The position numbers were made by a program, and so were the translations under genes. A model generated the notes under the pieces. It searched no databases. It was not told where the DNA came from and saw only the letters and a list, made by a program, of their open reading frames with translations. A DNA stretch of 64,000 nucleotides from Polaribacter litorisediminis (GTDB taxonomy: Bacteria; Bacteroidota; Bacteroidia; Flavobacteriales; Flavobacteriaceae): the NCBI RefSeq assembly GCF_019968605.1, contig NZ_CP082966.1:3461501-3525500 (forward strand). The letters are read 5' to 3'. Every line of letters begins with the position of its first letter. Within the stretch, counting starts at the first letter, position 1. This document shows, in pieces, positions 33,590 to 42,250 of the stretch.

Positions 33590-34435
33590 TTACTGTTTTT
33601 TAGAGGGTATTACCAAAAATGGCACATTGGTGCGATAAACCATTTCATTCACTATAGGTTTAAAAAGTAAATTCTCTAAGAAATTATGTTTGTTATACAG
33701 CATTATTAAGAGGTTAATTTTATACTTTATTTCATAGGTTTCGATGGCATCTACAAGATCTTGCTTTTCTGCAACATGAAATAAACGTAAAGTATCAATA
33801 AAGAAAACATCTAAAAAAGCTTCCATTTTTTGCTGTTTTTTTTCTAAAGGAACGCTGTTATATACATATAAAATATGCAGTCTAGAATTATTTGCTTCAC
33901 AGAGTTCTCTTATAAATGAAAAGTATTTGTTAGATTTCTGAAATCGATAATCCGTAGGCAATAAAACTTGAGTTGGTTTTATATATTTAAATTCAGCAGG
34001 AACAGCAATGATAGGAAAATTTAATTTTTTAATAGCTTTCATGGTATTGGTTCCTATAAAAATCTCTTTGGCTCCTGTAGCTCCTTTAGTTCCCATAATG
34101 ACTAAATCTATTTTCATCTCTTTGATAACTTCTTTCATATGAGGTATTAAAAGATTAAATGACGCCATTGAAATGAATGAATGATTTTCATTTTTAAATT
34201 TCTTTTTGAAAAAATTTTCAGTTTCTTTTAGTTTTTGTTCTGCTGTTTCTTTTTCTATATTTTGTATCGCCGGCGGAGAATAAGTATCTAACATACTACC
34301 TGTATTGGTAACCAATGGTGTATAGGAGTGAATAAGAAAAAACTTACATTTTACATCTTTATATAATTGAACGGCATAAGAAATCGCATTGTCTGCGTTG
34401 TCTGAAAAATCGGTTGGTAATAAGATTCGTTTCAT
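33590..34435 (-). CDS. Universal stress protein, two UspA domains
   Basis: A 281-residue protein with RILLPTDFSDNADNAISYAV and the nucleotide motif MGTKGATGAKEIFIGTNT. The C-terminal domain carries LYNKHNFLENLLFKPIV, matching the conserved H-x-FL-x-x-LF element of its operon neighbours. It is the second gene of the operon, 23 bp after the first. Confidence 0.93.
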   Translation of the reverse strand: MKRILLPTDFSDNADNAISYAVQLYKDVKCKFFLIHSYTPLVTNTGSMLDTYSPPAIQNIEKETAEQKLKETENFFKKKFKNENHSFISMASFNLLIPHMKEVIKEMKIDLVIMGTKGATGAKEIFIGTNTMKAIKKLNFPIIAVPAEFKYIKPTQVLLPTDYRFQKSNKYFSFIRELCEANNSRLHILYVYNSVPLEKKQQKMEAFLDVFFIDTLRLFHVAEKQDLVDAIETYEIKYKINLLIMLYNKHNFLENLLFKPIVNEMVYRTNVPFLVIPSKKQ

Positions 34436-34458
34436 AATTAAGTTTGTTTTTTTTATGA

Positions 34459-35304
34459 TTAGCGGTGTAAATTTTGAAGTACTAAAAAAGGAATTTGTAT
34501 TTCTAATCCTATCTTCTCAATAGTAGAGTTATATAGAATATGTTCTAAATAAGAATGCCGTTGATTTACCATAACAAGCAAATCTATTGCATCTTCTTTA
34601 ATGATTTTATTGATACTATTTGTTATACCATTTTCAGGAGTTTGTAAAAATGTACATTTGTTATTTTCAAAAAATTGATCTAAAAATGATTTATTGTCTA
34701 ATTGTCTGTGTAACGATTCTTTAAAATCAGATATATATAAAAAAGTAATAGTTGCTCCAAAACTCAATGCCAAATTACTTACTAATGCAAGTTCTCTGTA
34801 TTTAAAAGGCAACATATAATCCGAAGGAAATAGTATCTTTTTAAGGCTCTTTTTATAATAACCGAAAGGAACAGAAAGCACAGGACATTTTACATATTTT
34901 ATAACTTGTAACGTTTTACTCCCAAAAGTTATATTGCTCTTATTCATTTTTCCTTTGGTTCCCATAACCACCAAATCAATATTTTCTTTATCTACAATTT
35001 CATTGGTTTCATCTACCAGACCTCCAAATCTAGAAATAGAAGTAAAGCTATGTTTGGTGTTTAAAGAAATACCAAGCACCTCGGCAATTTCTTTTTTTAA
35101 TGACTTGTCTACTTTTTTTTGATAAATTTTTTTGAGTTCTTCAAAATCCTCTCTACTCAAATCCTTTGCAATGGCATACAACTCGTCTGCATATGCATGT
35201 AATATGATAAATTTAGTTTTCTCATATTTCATTAAATACATCGCATACTTTATAGCGTTTAAGGATGTTTTAGAAAAATCTGTTGGAATTAATATTTTTT
35301 TCAT
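34459..35304 (-). CDS. Universal stress protein, two UspA domains (first gene of operon)
   Basis: A 281-residue protein with KILIPTDFSKTSLNAIKYAM and the nucleotide motif MGTKGKMNKSNITFGSKT. The second domain has NQRHSYLEHILYNSTI. It is the promoter-proximal gene of a four-usp operon transcribed leftwards from the bidirectional FNR-like promoter at 35329-35402, which it shares with the PNPOx-like gene. Confidence 0.93.
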   Translation of the reverse strand: MKKILIPTDFSKTSLNAIKYAMYLMKYEKTKFIILHAYADELYAIAKDLSREDFEELKKIYQKKVDKSLKKEIAEVLGISLNTKHSFTSISRFGGLVDETNEIVDKENIDLVVMGTKGKMNKSNITFGSKTLQVIKYVKCPVLSVPFGYYKKSLKKILFPSDYMLPFKYRELALVSNLALSFGATITFLYISDFKESLHRQLDNKSFLDQFFENNKCTFLQTPENGITNSINKIIKEDAIDLLVMVNQRHSYLEHILYNSTIEKIGLEIQIPFLVLQNLHR

Positions 35305-35328
35305 TTTAAAATGTCTTCAAGCATTTTA

Positions 35329-35402
35329 CAAAATTAAGTTCGAATTCAAATAGATAAAATGACGCAGGTCATTTGGTTCATTTACAAAGCACTTTATTTT
35401 TA
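35329..35402. promoter_or_regulatory. Bidirectional FNR-like operator between the usp operon and the PNPOx-like gene
   Basis: AATGACGCAGGTCATT (35358-35373) is centred at 35365.5. To the left on the minus strand TAATTTTG occupies 35336-35329, and to the right on the plus strand TATTTTTA occupies 35395-35402. Both -7 elements end exactly 36.5 bp from the centre, so one bound dimer could activate both divergent promoters. This symmetry is hard to explain by chance. Confidence 0.75.
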
Positions 35403-35442
35403 CAGAAAAACTTATTCACTATAAAACTAAATAAAAATAGTT

Positions 35443-35928
35443 ATGCTTAAACCTCACTACGATAAAGAAATAACCGAAATACTGAATTCAAAATATATTG
35501 GTAATTTAGGGTACATTTATAAAAATGAACCTTATGTTGTACCGATTACTTATTTCTATAATGAAAATGAAAATAACATTATTTGTTACTCAAATATTGG
35601 CCATAAAATAACCGCTTTAAGAAAAAAGAAGCAAGTTTCGTTATGTGTATCTACCATACATTCATTAAATGACTGGAAATCGGTCGTCATCAAAGGAACC
35701 TACAAAGAACGCTCAGGTAGTGGAGCAAAAGCAATACTTCATCAATTTTCATTGGGAATTAAGAAGATTATTAAAAATCAAGAAAATAAAGAGCTCAGTT
35801 TTATACATGAATTTTCTTGCAAAGTTAAAAACAATGATATCCCTGTAATATTTACGATTGAGATAAATGATATTACAAGTAAAAAAGGGAATTCTAATTC
35901 TAATTCTAATTCTATTGAACAATTATAA
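35443..35928 (+). CDS. PNPOx-like flavin-binding family protein (Nim-related)
   Basis: A 161-residue protein of the split-barrel pyridoxamine-5'-phosphate-oxidase-like superfamily (Putative_PNPOx / NimA-type). The core includes ILNSKYIGNLGYIYKNEPYVVPITYFYNE, then IICYSNIGHKITALRKKKQVSLCVS and WKSVVIKGTYKE. Such proteins bind FMN or F420/heme and are often linked to redox stress. The C-terminal tail NSNSNSNS is encoded by four tandem AATTCT units (35890-35913), a likely slippage site near the stop. It is divergent from the usp operon and shares its operator. Confidence 0.85.
   Translation: MLKPHYDKEITEILNSKYIGNLGYIYKNEPYVVPITYFYNENENNIICYSNIGHKITALRKKKQVSLCVSTIHSLNDWKSVVIKGTYKERSGSGAKAILHQFSLGIKKIIKNQENKELSFIHEFSCKVKNNDIPVIFTIEINDITSKKGNSNSNSNSIEQL
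35890..35913 (+). repeat. Hexanucleotide microsatellite (AATTCT)x4
   Basis: Four perfect AATTCT units inside the 3' end of the PNPOx-like gene encode alternating Asn-Ser. Copy changes stay in frame (6 bp), so only the tail length would vary. Confidence 0.8.
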
Positions 35929-36016
35929 TGTTACCCTGTTGTAATTGACGCAACATTTATCAAAGTAAATAGGCGCTAACTTTTAGTTGTTTTCTAGGTT
36001 TTAAGTATGCAATATT

Positions 36017-36616
36017 ATGCTGAATTTCAAAAATTTTAATGTTGCAGATTGGTTCTCATTTTATCGTATTGCCGCTGCCCCAATTCTTATTGTATTATTA
36101 ATTTATAAGCAAGAACTGTTTTTTACATGGTTTCTATTATTTAGTTTTTGTACCGATGCTGTTGATGGTTATTTGGCAAAGAAGCTAAAAATAACAAGCG
36201 ATAGAGGTTCTCAATTAGATTCACTTGGTGACCAAATAACATTTATTGTTAGTTTATTGGGGCTTTGGGTATTTGAACCTAGTTTTATAAAACAAAACAT
36301 TACGTTAATTCTAATTGCCTTTATTCCCTATGGTTTGCAAATGCTAATGGCTTATCTTAAATATGGAAAAGCAACTGCATTTCATACCTATTTAGCAAAA
36401 TTTTCTGCTATTCTTCAGGCATCTTTTATTCTTATTTCATTGTTTTTTGTACCCTACTACCCGCTATTTTATGGCATGCTAATAATTGGTTTATTAGAAA
36501 CTATCGAAGAAATTATACTCATTTTAATGTATGATCATTGGGCATCAAATATAAAAGGAATCTTTTGCGCATTGAAAGATAAACGCAGAACAAGCAATAC
36601 AAATGCATCGAAATAA
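36017..36616 (+). CDS. CDP-alcohol phosphatidyltransferase family protein
   Basis: A 199-residue membrane enzyme with about six helices. The CDP-OH-P signature reads TDAVDGYLAKKLKITSDRGSQLDSLGDQ, with all four aspartates present; the usual AR after DG is AK here. Family members join CDP-diacylglycerol to an alcohol such as glycerol phosphate, serine or inositol to make phospholipids. The alcohol cannot be told. It lies 88 bp after the PNPOx-like gene on the same strand, with a near-match to the FNR-like site (TGACGCAACATT at 35946) that I do not count. Confidence 0.85.
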   Translation: MLNFKNFNVADWFSFYRIAAAPILIVLLIYKQELFFTWFLLFSFCTDAVDGYLAKKLKITSDRGSQLDSLGDQITFIVSLLGLWVFEPSFIKQNITLILIAFIPYGLQMLMAYLKYGKATAFHTYLAKFSAILQASFILISLFFVPYYPLFYGMLIIGLLETIEEIILILMYDHWASNIKGIFCALKDKRRTSNTNASK

Positions 36617-36660
36617 TACCATTGATTATTTGATATCGCTCTTATAAAAATGTAAATAGA

Positions 36661-36705
36661 ACTGACCTTCATCATTTTAAACCCTTGCAAAGAATATTAC
36701 TTTTA
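36661..36705 (+). promoter_or_regulatory. FNR-like operator and -7 element of the WG-repeat gene
   Basis: ACTGACCTTCATCATT (36661-36676), centre 36668.5, precedes TACTTTTA at 36698-36705, again 36.5 bp from centre to last base. A second -7-like TAACTTTA lies nearer the start codon (36715-36722) without this spacing. Confidence 0.6.
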
Positions 36706-36728
36706 CTCAAATAGTAACTTTATAAATT

Positions 36729-37334
36729 ATGAAAAATTTTAAATTAATACTGCTATTTATTTTAGGTATCATGAATAGCGCAGGAGCACAACAACTCAAA
36801 AACATTAATGAAATAGGAGTGTTTAATGAGGGTCTTATCGCTATAAAGGTTGGCGATTCTTGGGGATTTTTAGACACCAATGGAGAGCTTGTTGTTGATT
36901 ACAGAAAAGATATTGTTGGCACGTCTAAAGAGCCACCAATATTTAGTGATGGTTTATGCCTTATCAAAGAAAAACGAGAAGAAGTAGACTATTATGGCTA
37001 TATAAATGTGAAAGGTGAAACCATTATTCCACCAGAATATATCGTAGCAAAACCGTTTAAAAAGGGTATGGCAAGCGTTATTACATATTACAAAACAGAC
37101 ACCGGTAAAAATGTTTTTGATCAAAATGTGGTCTATTATACATACCACGAATTAATCATTAATACTAAAAACGAATGTGTACTATACTTTAGAGAGCCCC
37201 GAAATTTATTGTTGCATAAATTAAAATTACAACAAGGAATTCCTAAAATACGAGCTAAATTTTTAAACGATCATCTTATTTCAGTTTTAGAGGATGACAA
37301 CTCGTATAGTCTTTATAATTTACTTAAAGAGTAG
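36729..37334 (+). CDS. Exported WG-repeat protein
   Basis: A 201-residue protein with a signal peptide (LILLFILGIMNSAGAQ). At least two WG beta-repeats are visible: EGLIAIKVGDSWGFLDTNGELVVDY and DYYGYINVKGETIIPPEY with the usual GLC/GMA linkers. WG-repeat proteins bind partners at the cell surface or periplasm, and the function is generally unknown. The gene has its own FNR-like promoter and so appears to be a stress-regulon member. The C-terminal third (residues ~125-201) has no clear repeat. Confidence 0.85.
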   Translation: MKNFKLILLFILGIMNSAGAQQLKNINEIGVFNEGLIAIKVGDSWGFLDTNGELVVDYRKDIVGTSKEPPIFSDGLCLIKEKREEVDYYGYINVKGETIIPPEYIVAKPFKKGMASVITYYKTDTGKNVFDQNVVYYTYHELIINTKNECVLYFREPRNLLLHKLKLQQGIPKIRAKFLNDHLISVLEDDNSYSLYNLLKE

Positions 37335-37433
37335 TAATCCCTTTTATCATTAGCAATTATGGGTTTTAAAAAATACAAATAAGATGACCAAAAAATTGAG
37401 AGAAACCTCCTAAATTATGATTACAAAAATAAG

Positions 37434-38522
37434 ATGAATAAATTATTTTTAGTCTTTCTATTTTCACTATTTATTGCTTCCTGTAGGTCTAAAGAAGAAA
37501 AAATAAAACCTATTTTAACTTCTATTTCTAGTTCTGTATATGTTTCTGTTACGGTGCAGCCAGATAGTTTATACCAAGTATTTTCTAGTGTAAATGGTAT
37601 TTTAGAAGCTAATTTAGTTGCGGAAGGAGATCCTGTTTTGAGAGGAACACCCATCATTCAAATCGTAAATACAAATCCAAAATTAAGTTCAGAAAACGCG
37701 CTGCTCTCCTATCGTTTGGCACAAAAAAAATACAATAGTAAGGCAGCGATACTCATTGGTATTGAAGAGGAAATAAAAACTGCCAATCTTAAACTTAAAA
37801 ATGATCATCTTAATTACCAACGACAAAAAAATTTATGGGAACAAAAAATTGGATCTAAAGCTGAATATGATGCAAAAAAATTAGCGTTTGAAATTACTAC
37901 GCATGCTTTAAAAGGATTACAAAACAAATACAATCGTACAAAAACAGAACTTAAAACTCAATTGCAACAGGCTTATAACAACTATAAAACAGCACTCATA
38001 GCAACAAAAGATTTTAGAATTTCTAGTACCATAGATGGTACGTTGTATGCATTGTATAAAAAACCTGGAGAAATTGTAAACACACAACAGCCCCTTGCTA
38101 TTATAGGAAGCACCAATTTATTTGAAATAGAAATGTTGGTAGATGAGGTAGATATTGTCTTCATTAAAAAAGGACAAAAAGTAATCATCAGTTTAGATGC
38201 CTATCCAGGGGATGTTTTTACTGCTTTTATTTATAAAATTTATCCTAATAAAGACAAACGAAACCAAACTTTTAAAGTAACCTCTCGTTTTGAAAAATCT
38301 CCTAAAACATTATATCCTGGTCTTTCTGGTGAAGGAAATATCATCACAGCAATTAAAAAAAATGTATTGACAATTCCGAGAGATTATCTTTTAGCAGGCA
38401 ATAAAGTAAATACAACAAACGGTTTGGTACCTGTTACTATTGGTCTTCAAAATTTAGAGCGTGTAGAAATTCTATCAGGTATTTCTACAGAAACAGAGCT
38501 CATTAAACCCACAAAAAAATGA
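37434..38522 (+). CDS. HlyD/MacA-type periplasmic adaptor lipoprotein
   Basis: A 362-residue membrane-fusion protein anchored as a lipoprotein (LFSLFIASC lipobox). The barrel-sandwich halves are VNGILEANLVAEGDPVLRGTPIIQI and ISSTIDGTLYALYKKPGEIVNTQQPLAII, flanking an alpha hairpin (~residues 95-175). LFEIEMLVDEVDIVFIKKGQKVIISLDAYPG marks the beta-barrel domain. It bridges an inner-membrane ABC pump to an outer-membrane channel. Its last codons overlap the permease start by four bases (ATGA), so this is a MacA-like partner of the next two genes. Confidence 0.9.
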   Translation: MNKLFLVFLFSLFIASCRSKEEKIKPILTSISSSVYVSVTVQPDSLYQVFSSVNGILEANLVAEGDPVLRGTPIIQIVNTNPKLSSENALLSYRLAQKKYNSKAAILIGIEEEIKTANLKLKNDHLNYQRQKNLWEQKIGSKAEYDAKKLAFEITTHALKGLQNKYNRTKTELKTQLQQAYNNYKTALIATKDFRISSTIDGTLYALYKKPGEIVNTQQPLAIIGSTNLFEIEMLVDEVDIVFIKKGQKVIISLDAYPGDVFTAFIYKIYPNKDKRNQTFKVTSRFEKSPKTLYPGLSGEGNIITAIKKNVLTIPRDYLLAGNKVNTTNGLVPVTIGLQNLERVEILSGISTETELIKPTKK

Positions 38523-39778
38523 ATTGGCACATTATCTTAAGCATTGCAAAAACACATTTGCTTACCAAGGTAAAACAAACAACAATTGCTGCTTTGGGGG
38601 TTACATTTGGTATTGGTTCTTATATAGCCCTGGTTAGCTTTATGACTGGACTTAATGGAATGCTAGACAATTTGATTCTAAATCAGACGCCTCATATTCA
38701 TATTTACAATGAAATTGAACCCTCAAAAAAACAACCGATAGCTACACATCCAGACTTCGAAAATGCGTTTAACATTATAAAATCCATCAAACCAAAAAAA
38801 ACGCAAACAAAAATTCACAACGCGCTACCACTTATTGATAAACTTCATAAAAATAAAGATGTCCGCACTGCAAACCCACAATTAAAAACACAGATATTTT
38901 ATATTTCGGGAGCTATAGAATTAAGTGGAAATCTTATTGGTATTGATATTCTTAAAGAGGTTGAGTTCTTTAACTTTAAGGATTATATTGTAGAGGGCGA
39001 ACCAAAAGATTTACTGAATAACAAAAACGGGATTTTTTTAGGTTCTGGCGTTGCCGATAAAATGTCGTTAAAAGTAGGAAATCGCTTACAAATAAGCACC
39101 ATACAAGGAACTTTATTCCCTTTAAAAATTGTTGGAATATTTCAGAGCGGAATTGCTGATTTAGATAATATTCAGAGTTATGTGAATTTGAGTACTGCTC
39201 AAAATATATTAGGAGTACCTCAAAATTATATTACAGACATCAATGTAAAACTCTACGATATAGAAAAAGCCTTACCACTTGCAAAAAATATTGAACAACA
39301 ATTTAGTTTAAAAGCAGTAGATATTACCACTGCCAATTCCCAATTTGAAACAGGCACTAATGTTAGAAACTTAATTACGTATGCAGTTTCTGTTACCTTA
39401 CTAATCGTTGCCGGATTTGGCATTTATAATATTTTAAACATGCTTATTTATGAAAAAATGAATGATATTGCGATCTTAAAAGCCATAGGATTTTCAGGAA
39501 AAGATGTGCAATATATTTTTTTAAGTCAAGCTATTATTATTGGTTTTGTTGGGGGTCTTTTAGGCCTACTTATCGGCTATGTAATTTCTTCAATTATAGC
39601 CAAAGTTCCTTTTGAAACCGAAGCACTGCCCACAATTAAAACGTACCCTGTTAACTTTAATATTTGGTTTTATGCGATAGGAATCGTATTTGCCATGGTC
39701 TCTACTTTTTTAGCCGGGTATTTACCTTCATTAAAAGCTAAAAAAATAGATCCCGTACTCATTATAAGAGGACAATAA
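38519..39778 (+). CDS. MacB/LolE-type ABC transporter permease
   Basis: A 419-residue protein with one N-terminal membrane helix, a large periplasmic domain (residues ~45-270, MacB_PCD type) and three C-terminal helices of the FtsX domain (LITYAVSVTLLIVAGFGIYNILNM, IIIGFVGGLLGLLIGYVISS, IWFYAIGIVFAMVSTFLAGY). The conserved coupling helix reads NDIAILKAIGFSGKDVQ. It forms a mechanotransmission-type pump with the adaptor upstream and the ATPase 13 bp downstream. The substrate (a peptide, lipid or lipoprotein) is not evident. Confidence 0.92.
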   Translation: MNWHIILSIAKTHLLTKVKQTTIAALGVTFGIGSYIALVSFMTGLNGMLDNLILNQTPHIHIYNEIEPSKKQPIATHPDFENAFNIIKSIKPKKTQTKIHNALPLIDKLHKNKDVRTANPQLKTQIFYISGAIELSGNLIGIDILKEVEFFNFKDYIVEGEPKDLLNNKNGIFLGSGVADKMSLKVGNRLQISTIQGTLFPLKIVGIFQSGIADLDNIQSYVNLSTAQNILGVPQNYITDINVKLYDIEKALPLAKNIEQQFSLKAVDITTANSQFETGTNVRNLITYAVSVTLLIVAGFGIYNILNMLIYEKMNDIAILKAIGFSGKDVQYIFLSQAIIIGFVGGLLGLLIGYVISSIIAKVPFETEALPTIKTYPVNFNIWFYAIGIVFAMVSTFLAGYLPSLKAKKIDPVLIIRGQ

Positions 39779-39791
39779 TAAATACAACACT

Positions 39792-40463
39792 GTGATACTA
39801 GAAGCAAAAAAAATAAACAAACATTTTAAAAAGCCCATCTCTTTTCATGTTTTAAAAGATATTAATTTTTCGATAAAAAATGGCGAATTTGTTTCTATCA
39901 TGGGAAAATCTGGTTGTGGAAAATCGACCTTATTATATATCCTTTCTACCATGGATACCGATTATGAAGGAGAATTATATATAAACAATGAACTTATTAC
40001 AGGAAAAAATAAAAATGAATTATCTTTTATCAGAAACAAACATATAGGCTTTGTCTTTCAGTTTCATTATTTACTTTCAGAATTTAGTGTCCTCGAAAAC
40101 GTAATGCTACCTGCTAAAAAATTAGGAGAAAAAACCCTAGAACAAATTGAAGCAGATGCTATGGAAAAACTAACGATTTTAAATATTGAGCAACTAGCTC
40201 ATAAAAAAGCTTCTCAAATTTCGGGCGGAGAAAAACAACGTGTTGCCATTGCAAGAGCGCTCATTAATAATCCTATTATTATTATGGGTGATGAGCCCAC
40301 AGGTAATTTAGACAGTCATAATGCTGAAAATGTGTTTACTATTTTTAAAAAGCTCTGTATGGAAGAAGGCCTTTCATTGCTGATTGTAACACACGATTTG
40401 GATTTTGCCAATAAAACAGATCGAATTATAGAAATGTTAGATGGTGAAATTAAATCAATTTAA
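39792..40463 (+). CDS. MacB/LolD-type ABC transporter ATP-binding protein
   Basis: A 223-residue ATPase with Walker A GKSGCGKST, Q loop FVFQFHYLL, signature ISGGEKQRVAIARAL, Walker B IIIMGDEPTGNLD and the switch histidine in LLIVTHDLDFA. It starts at GTG (39792), 13 bp after the permease. Together with the two preceding genes it makes a complete adaptor-permease-ATPase exporter of the LolCDE/MacAB superfamily. It ends convergently against the mla operon at 40524. Confidence 0.93.
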   Translation: MILEAKKINKHFKKPISFHVLKDINFSIKNGEFVSIMGKSGCGKSTLLYILSTMDTDYEGELYINNELITGKNKNELSFIRNKHIGFVFQFHYLLSEFSVLENVMLPAKKLGEKTLEQIEADAMEKLTILNIEQLAHKKASQISGGEKQRVAIARALINNPIIIMGDEPTGNLDSHNAENVFTIFKKLCMEEGLSLLIVTHDLDFANKTDRIIEMLDGEIKSI

Positions 40464-40523
40464 TTTTTTATAATATCATGTAAATAATACCAATTCTTTT
40501 AATTTTGGAAGTCTTTTTGCTTT

Positions 40524-41489
40524 TCATTCCTTTTGCCGTTCTAGCTTCCTAAAATAACCTCTAAATAAAAAGTTATGCTGTAAGGCTTCCATAGTTTCAT
40601 TTAACTTTTGGGAGGCTTCCTTTATTTCTATCATCGTTGAATCTATGGTTTTTGGCAGTATTTCGTTTTTTGTAAGATAATTAAAAGTGCTTTTGGCAGT
40701 ATTTAAATTCGCAGTCATAAGCTCTAGTTGTTGTGTTGTTTTTAAAATCGCTGCGCTTGATTCTTCTATATTAGTAGCCATTTTCAGCATGTTATTTCCT
40801 AAAATAGTATCCGTAAGTAAAATACCTACAGCACTTTGTTCCATATCTATTTTTGAAAACTTATAATTTAAAGATCCTATTAATCTTTGAGCACCTTTTG
40901 CAGATTGTTTTAGGTTTAATATAGTAGCACGAATATCTTTGGTTAAAAGCGAGTCTGTAATTAAAGTACCCAAAGCGCCTTTCCCTTTCAAAATTTGATC
41001 GGTAATTTTCAATAAATCTGCCGTTAACAACGCTGCATTTTCATTGGTTACATTTAAGGTAGTCAACATATCATCTGCCCCAATCTTGCTATAAGATTTA
41101 ATGGTATCTTTAGAAACAACAGTTCTTAAATTCTCTTTACCAGGAAGAATATTAACCACCATACTCCCTACCAAACCATCGGATCCAATACTTGCAATTG
41201 CATCTTTTTTAATAAAAGCGCCCGTTTTTTCTTCAATCATCATTTGTACAACAATCTTGGTGTTAGTAATCATTTTAATGTCACTAACAGTGCCCACATT
41301 AATGCCAGAATACCGTATATTATTGCCTAATTGAAGTCCGTTTACATTTTTAAATACAGCAAAAAGTTGAATGTTTTTACTAAAAATATGTTGCCTATCG
41401 CCAATAAAATAGAGTGCAATTAATAGAATAAAAGTACCTAAAACTATAAATAAGCCTACGCGGGTTGTATTTGATACTAATTTTTCCAT
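40524..41489 (-). CDS. mlaD: MlaD-like MCE family protein
   Basis: A 321-residue protein with an N-terminal membrane helix (VGLFIVLGTFILLIALYFI) and one MCE domain (NVNGLQLGNNIRYSGINVGTVSDI). The C-terminal ~180 residues form a helical coiled-coil-like region, longer than in E. coli MlaD. It forms the periplasmic lipid-carrier ring of the MlaFED complex, which moves phospholipids between membranes. It is the last gene of the mlaE-mlaF-mlaD operon, 5 bp after mlaF. Confidence 0.9.
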   Translation of the reverse strand: MEKLVSNTTRVGLFIVLGTFILLIALYFIGDRQHIFSKNIQLFAVFKNVNGLQLGNNIRYSGINVGTVSDIKMITNTKIVVQMMIEEKTGAFIKKDAIASIGSDGLVGSMVVNILPGKENLRTVVSKDTIKSYSKIGADDMLTTLNVTNENAALLTADLLKITDQILKGKGALGTLITDSLLTKDIRATILNLKQSAKGAQRLIGSLNYKFSKIDMEQSAVGILLTDTILGNNMLKMATNIEESSAAILKTTQQLELMTANLNTAKSTFNYLTKNEILPKTIDSTMIEIKEASQKLNETMEALQHNFLFRGYFRKLERQKE

Positions 41490-41494
41490 ATTAT

Positions 41495-42250
41495 TTAATT
41501 TTTAAAAAAGGCTTGAACTTTTGGATCTTTAGAATTAGATAGTTCCTCAAAAGTTCCTTCCACATAATTAATTCCGTCTACTAATAAAATCATTCGATTA
41601 CTAATTACGCGCGCGCAATCAATATCGTGTGTAATGATTAATGATGATGTTTGATATTTTTCTTGAATAGTTCTCATTAACTGAATAATTTCTTTTGCGG
41701 TAATAGGATCCAAACCTGTGGTGGGTTCATCATATAAAATAATCTTTGGCTTTAAAATTAAAGCCCTTGCTAAAGCCACACGCCTTTGCATTCCTCCAGA
41801 AAGTTCTGCCGGCATTAAATCGATTGCTTTTACCAGACCCACATTTTCTAATGCTTCCATAACTAATTCTTCTGTTGTTTTAGAAGCATCTACTTTATCG
41901 CGATTTCTACGCAAAGGAAACTCCAAATTTTCTCGCACTGTCATAGAATCATACAAGGCACTTCCTTGAAATAAAAAGCCAATTTCTGTTCTCAACAAAT
42001 CCAACTCTTTTCTACCTAGTTCTAAAATATCCGATCCTTTAATACTAATCATTCCAGAATCTGCTTGCATTAAACCCACCAAACATTTTATCATGACCGA
42101 TTTACCAGAACCCGATTTGCCCATCACCACCAAATTTTCACCTTCGTATAGTTTTAAATTAAAACCATTTAACACCTTGGTATCTCCAAAACTTTTATGA
42201 AGATCTTTAATTTCTAAAACAGGTCGTTTATCTTGATTTTTTTCTTTCAT
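41495..42250 (-). CDS. mlaF: MlaF-like phospholipid ABC transporter ATPase
   Basis: A 251-residue ATPase with Walker A GKSGSGKSV, signature LSGGMQRRVALARAL, Walker B IILYDEPTTGLDP and IITHDIDCARVISNR. The GMQRR signature is typical of MlaF-type ATPases. It energises the MlaE permease. Its start overlaps the mlaE stop by four bases. Confidence 0.93.
   Translation of the reverse strand: MKEKNQDKRPVLEIKDLHKSFGDTKVLNGFNLKLYEGENLVVMGKSGSGKSVMIKCLVGLMQADSGMISIKGSDILELGRKELDLLRTEIGFLFQGSALYDSMTVRENLEFPLRRNRDKVDASKTTEELVMEALENVGLVKAIDLMPAELSGGMQRRVALARALILKPKIILYDEPTTGLDPITAKEIIQLMRTIQEKYQTSSLIITHDIDCARVISNRMILLVDGINYVEGTFEELSNSKDPKVQAFFKN

Noticed and set aside
35946..35988. TGACGCAACATT before the CDP-alcohol phosphatidyltransferase gene as a sixth FNR-like site
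   Set aside because: The second half site is missing (CATT instead of RTCA) and no TANTTTTR ends 36.5 bp downstream.
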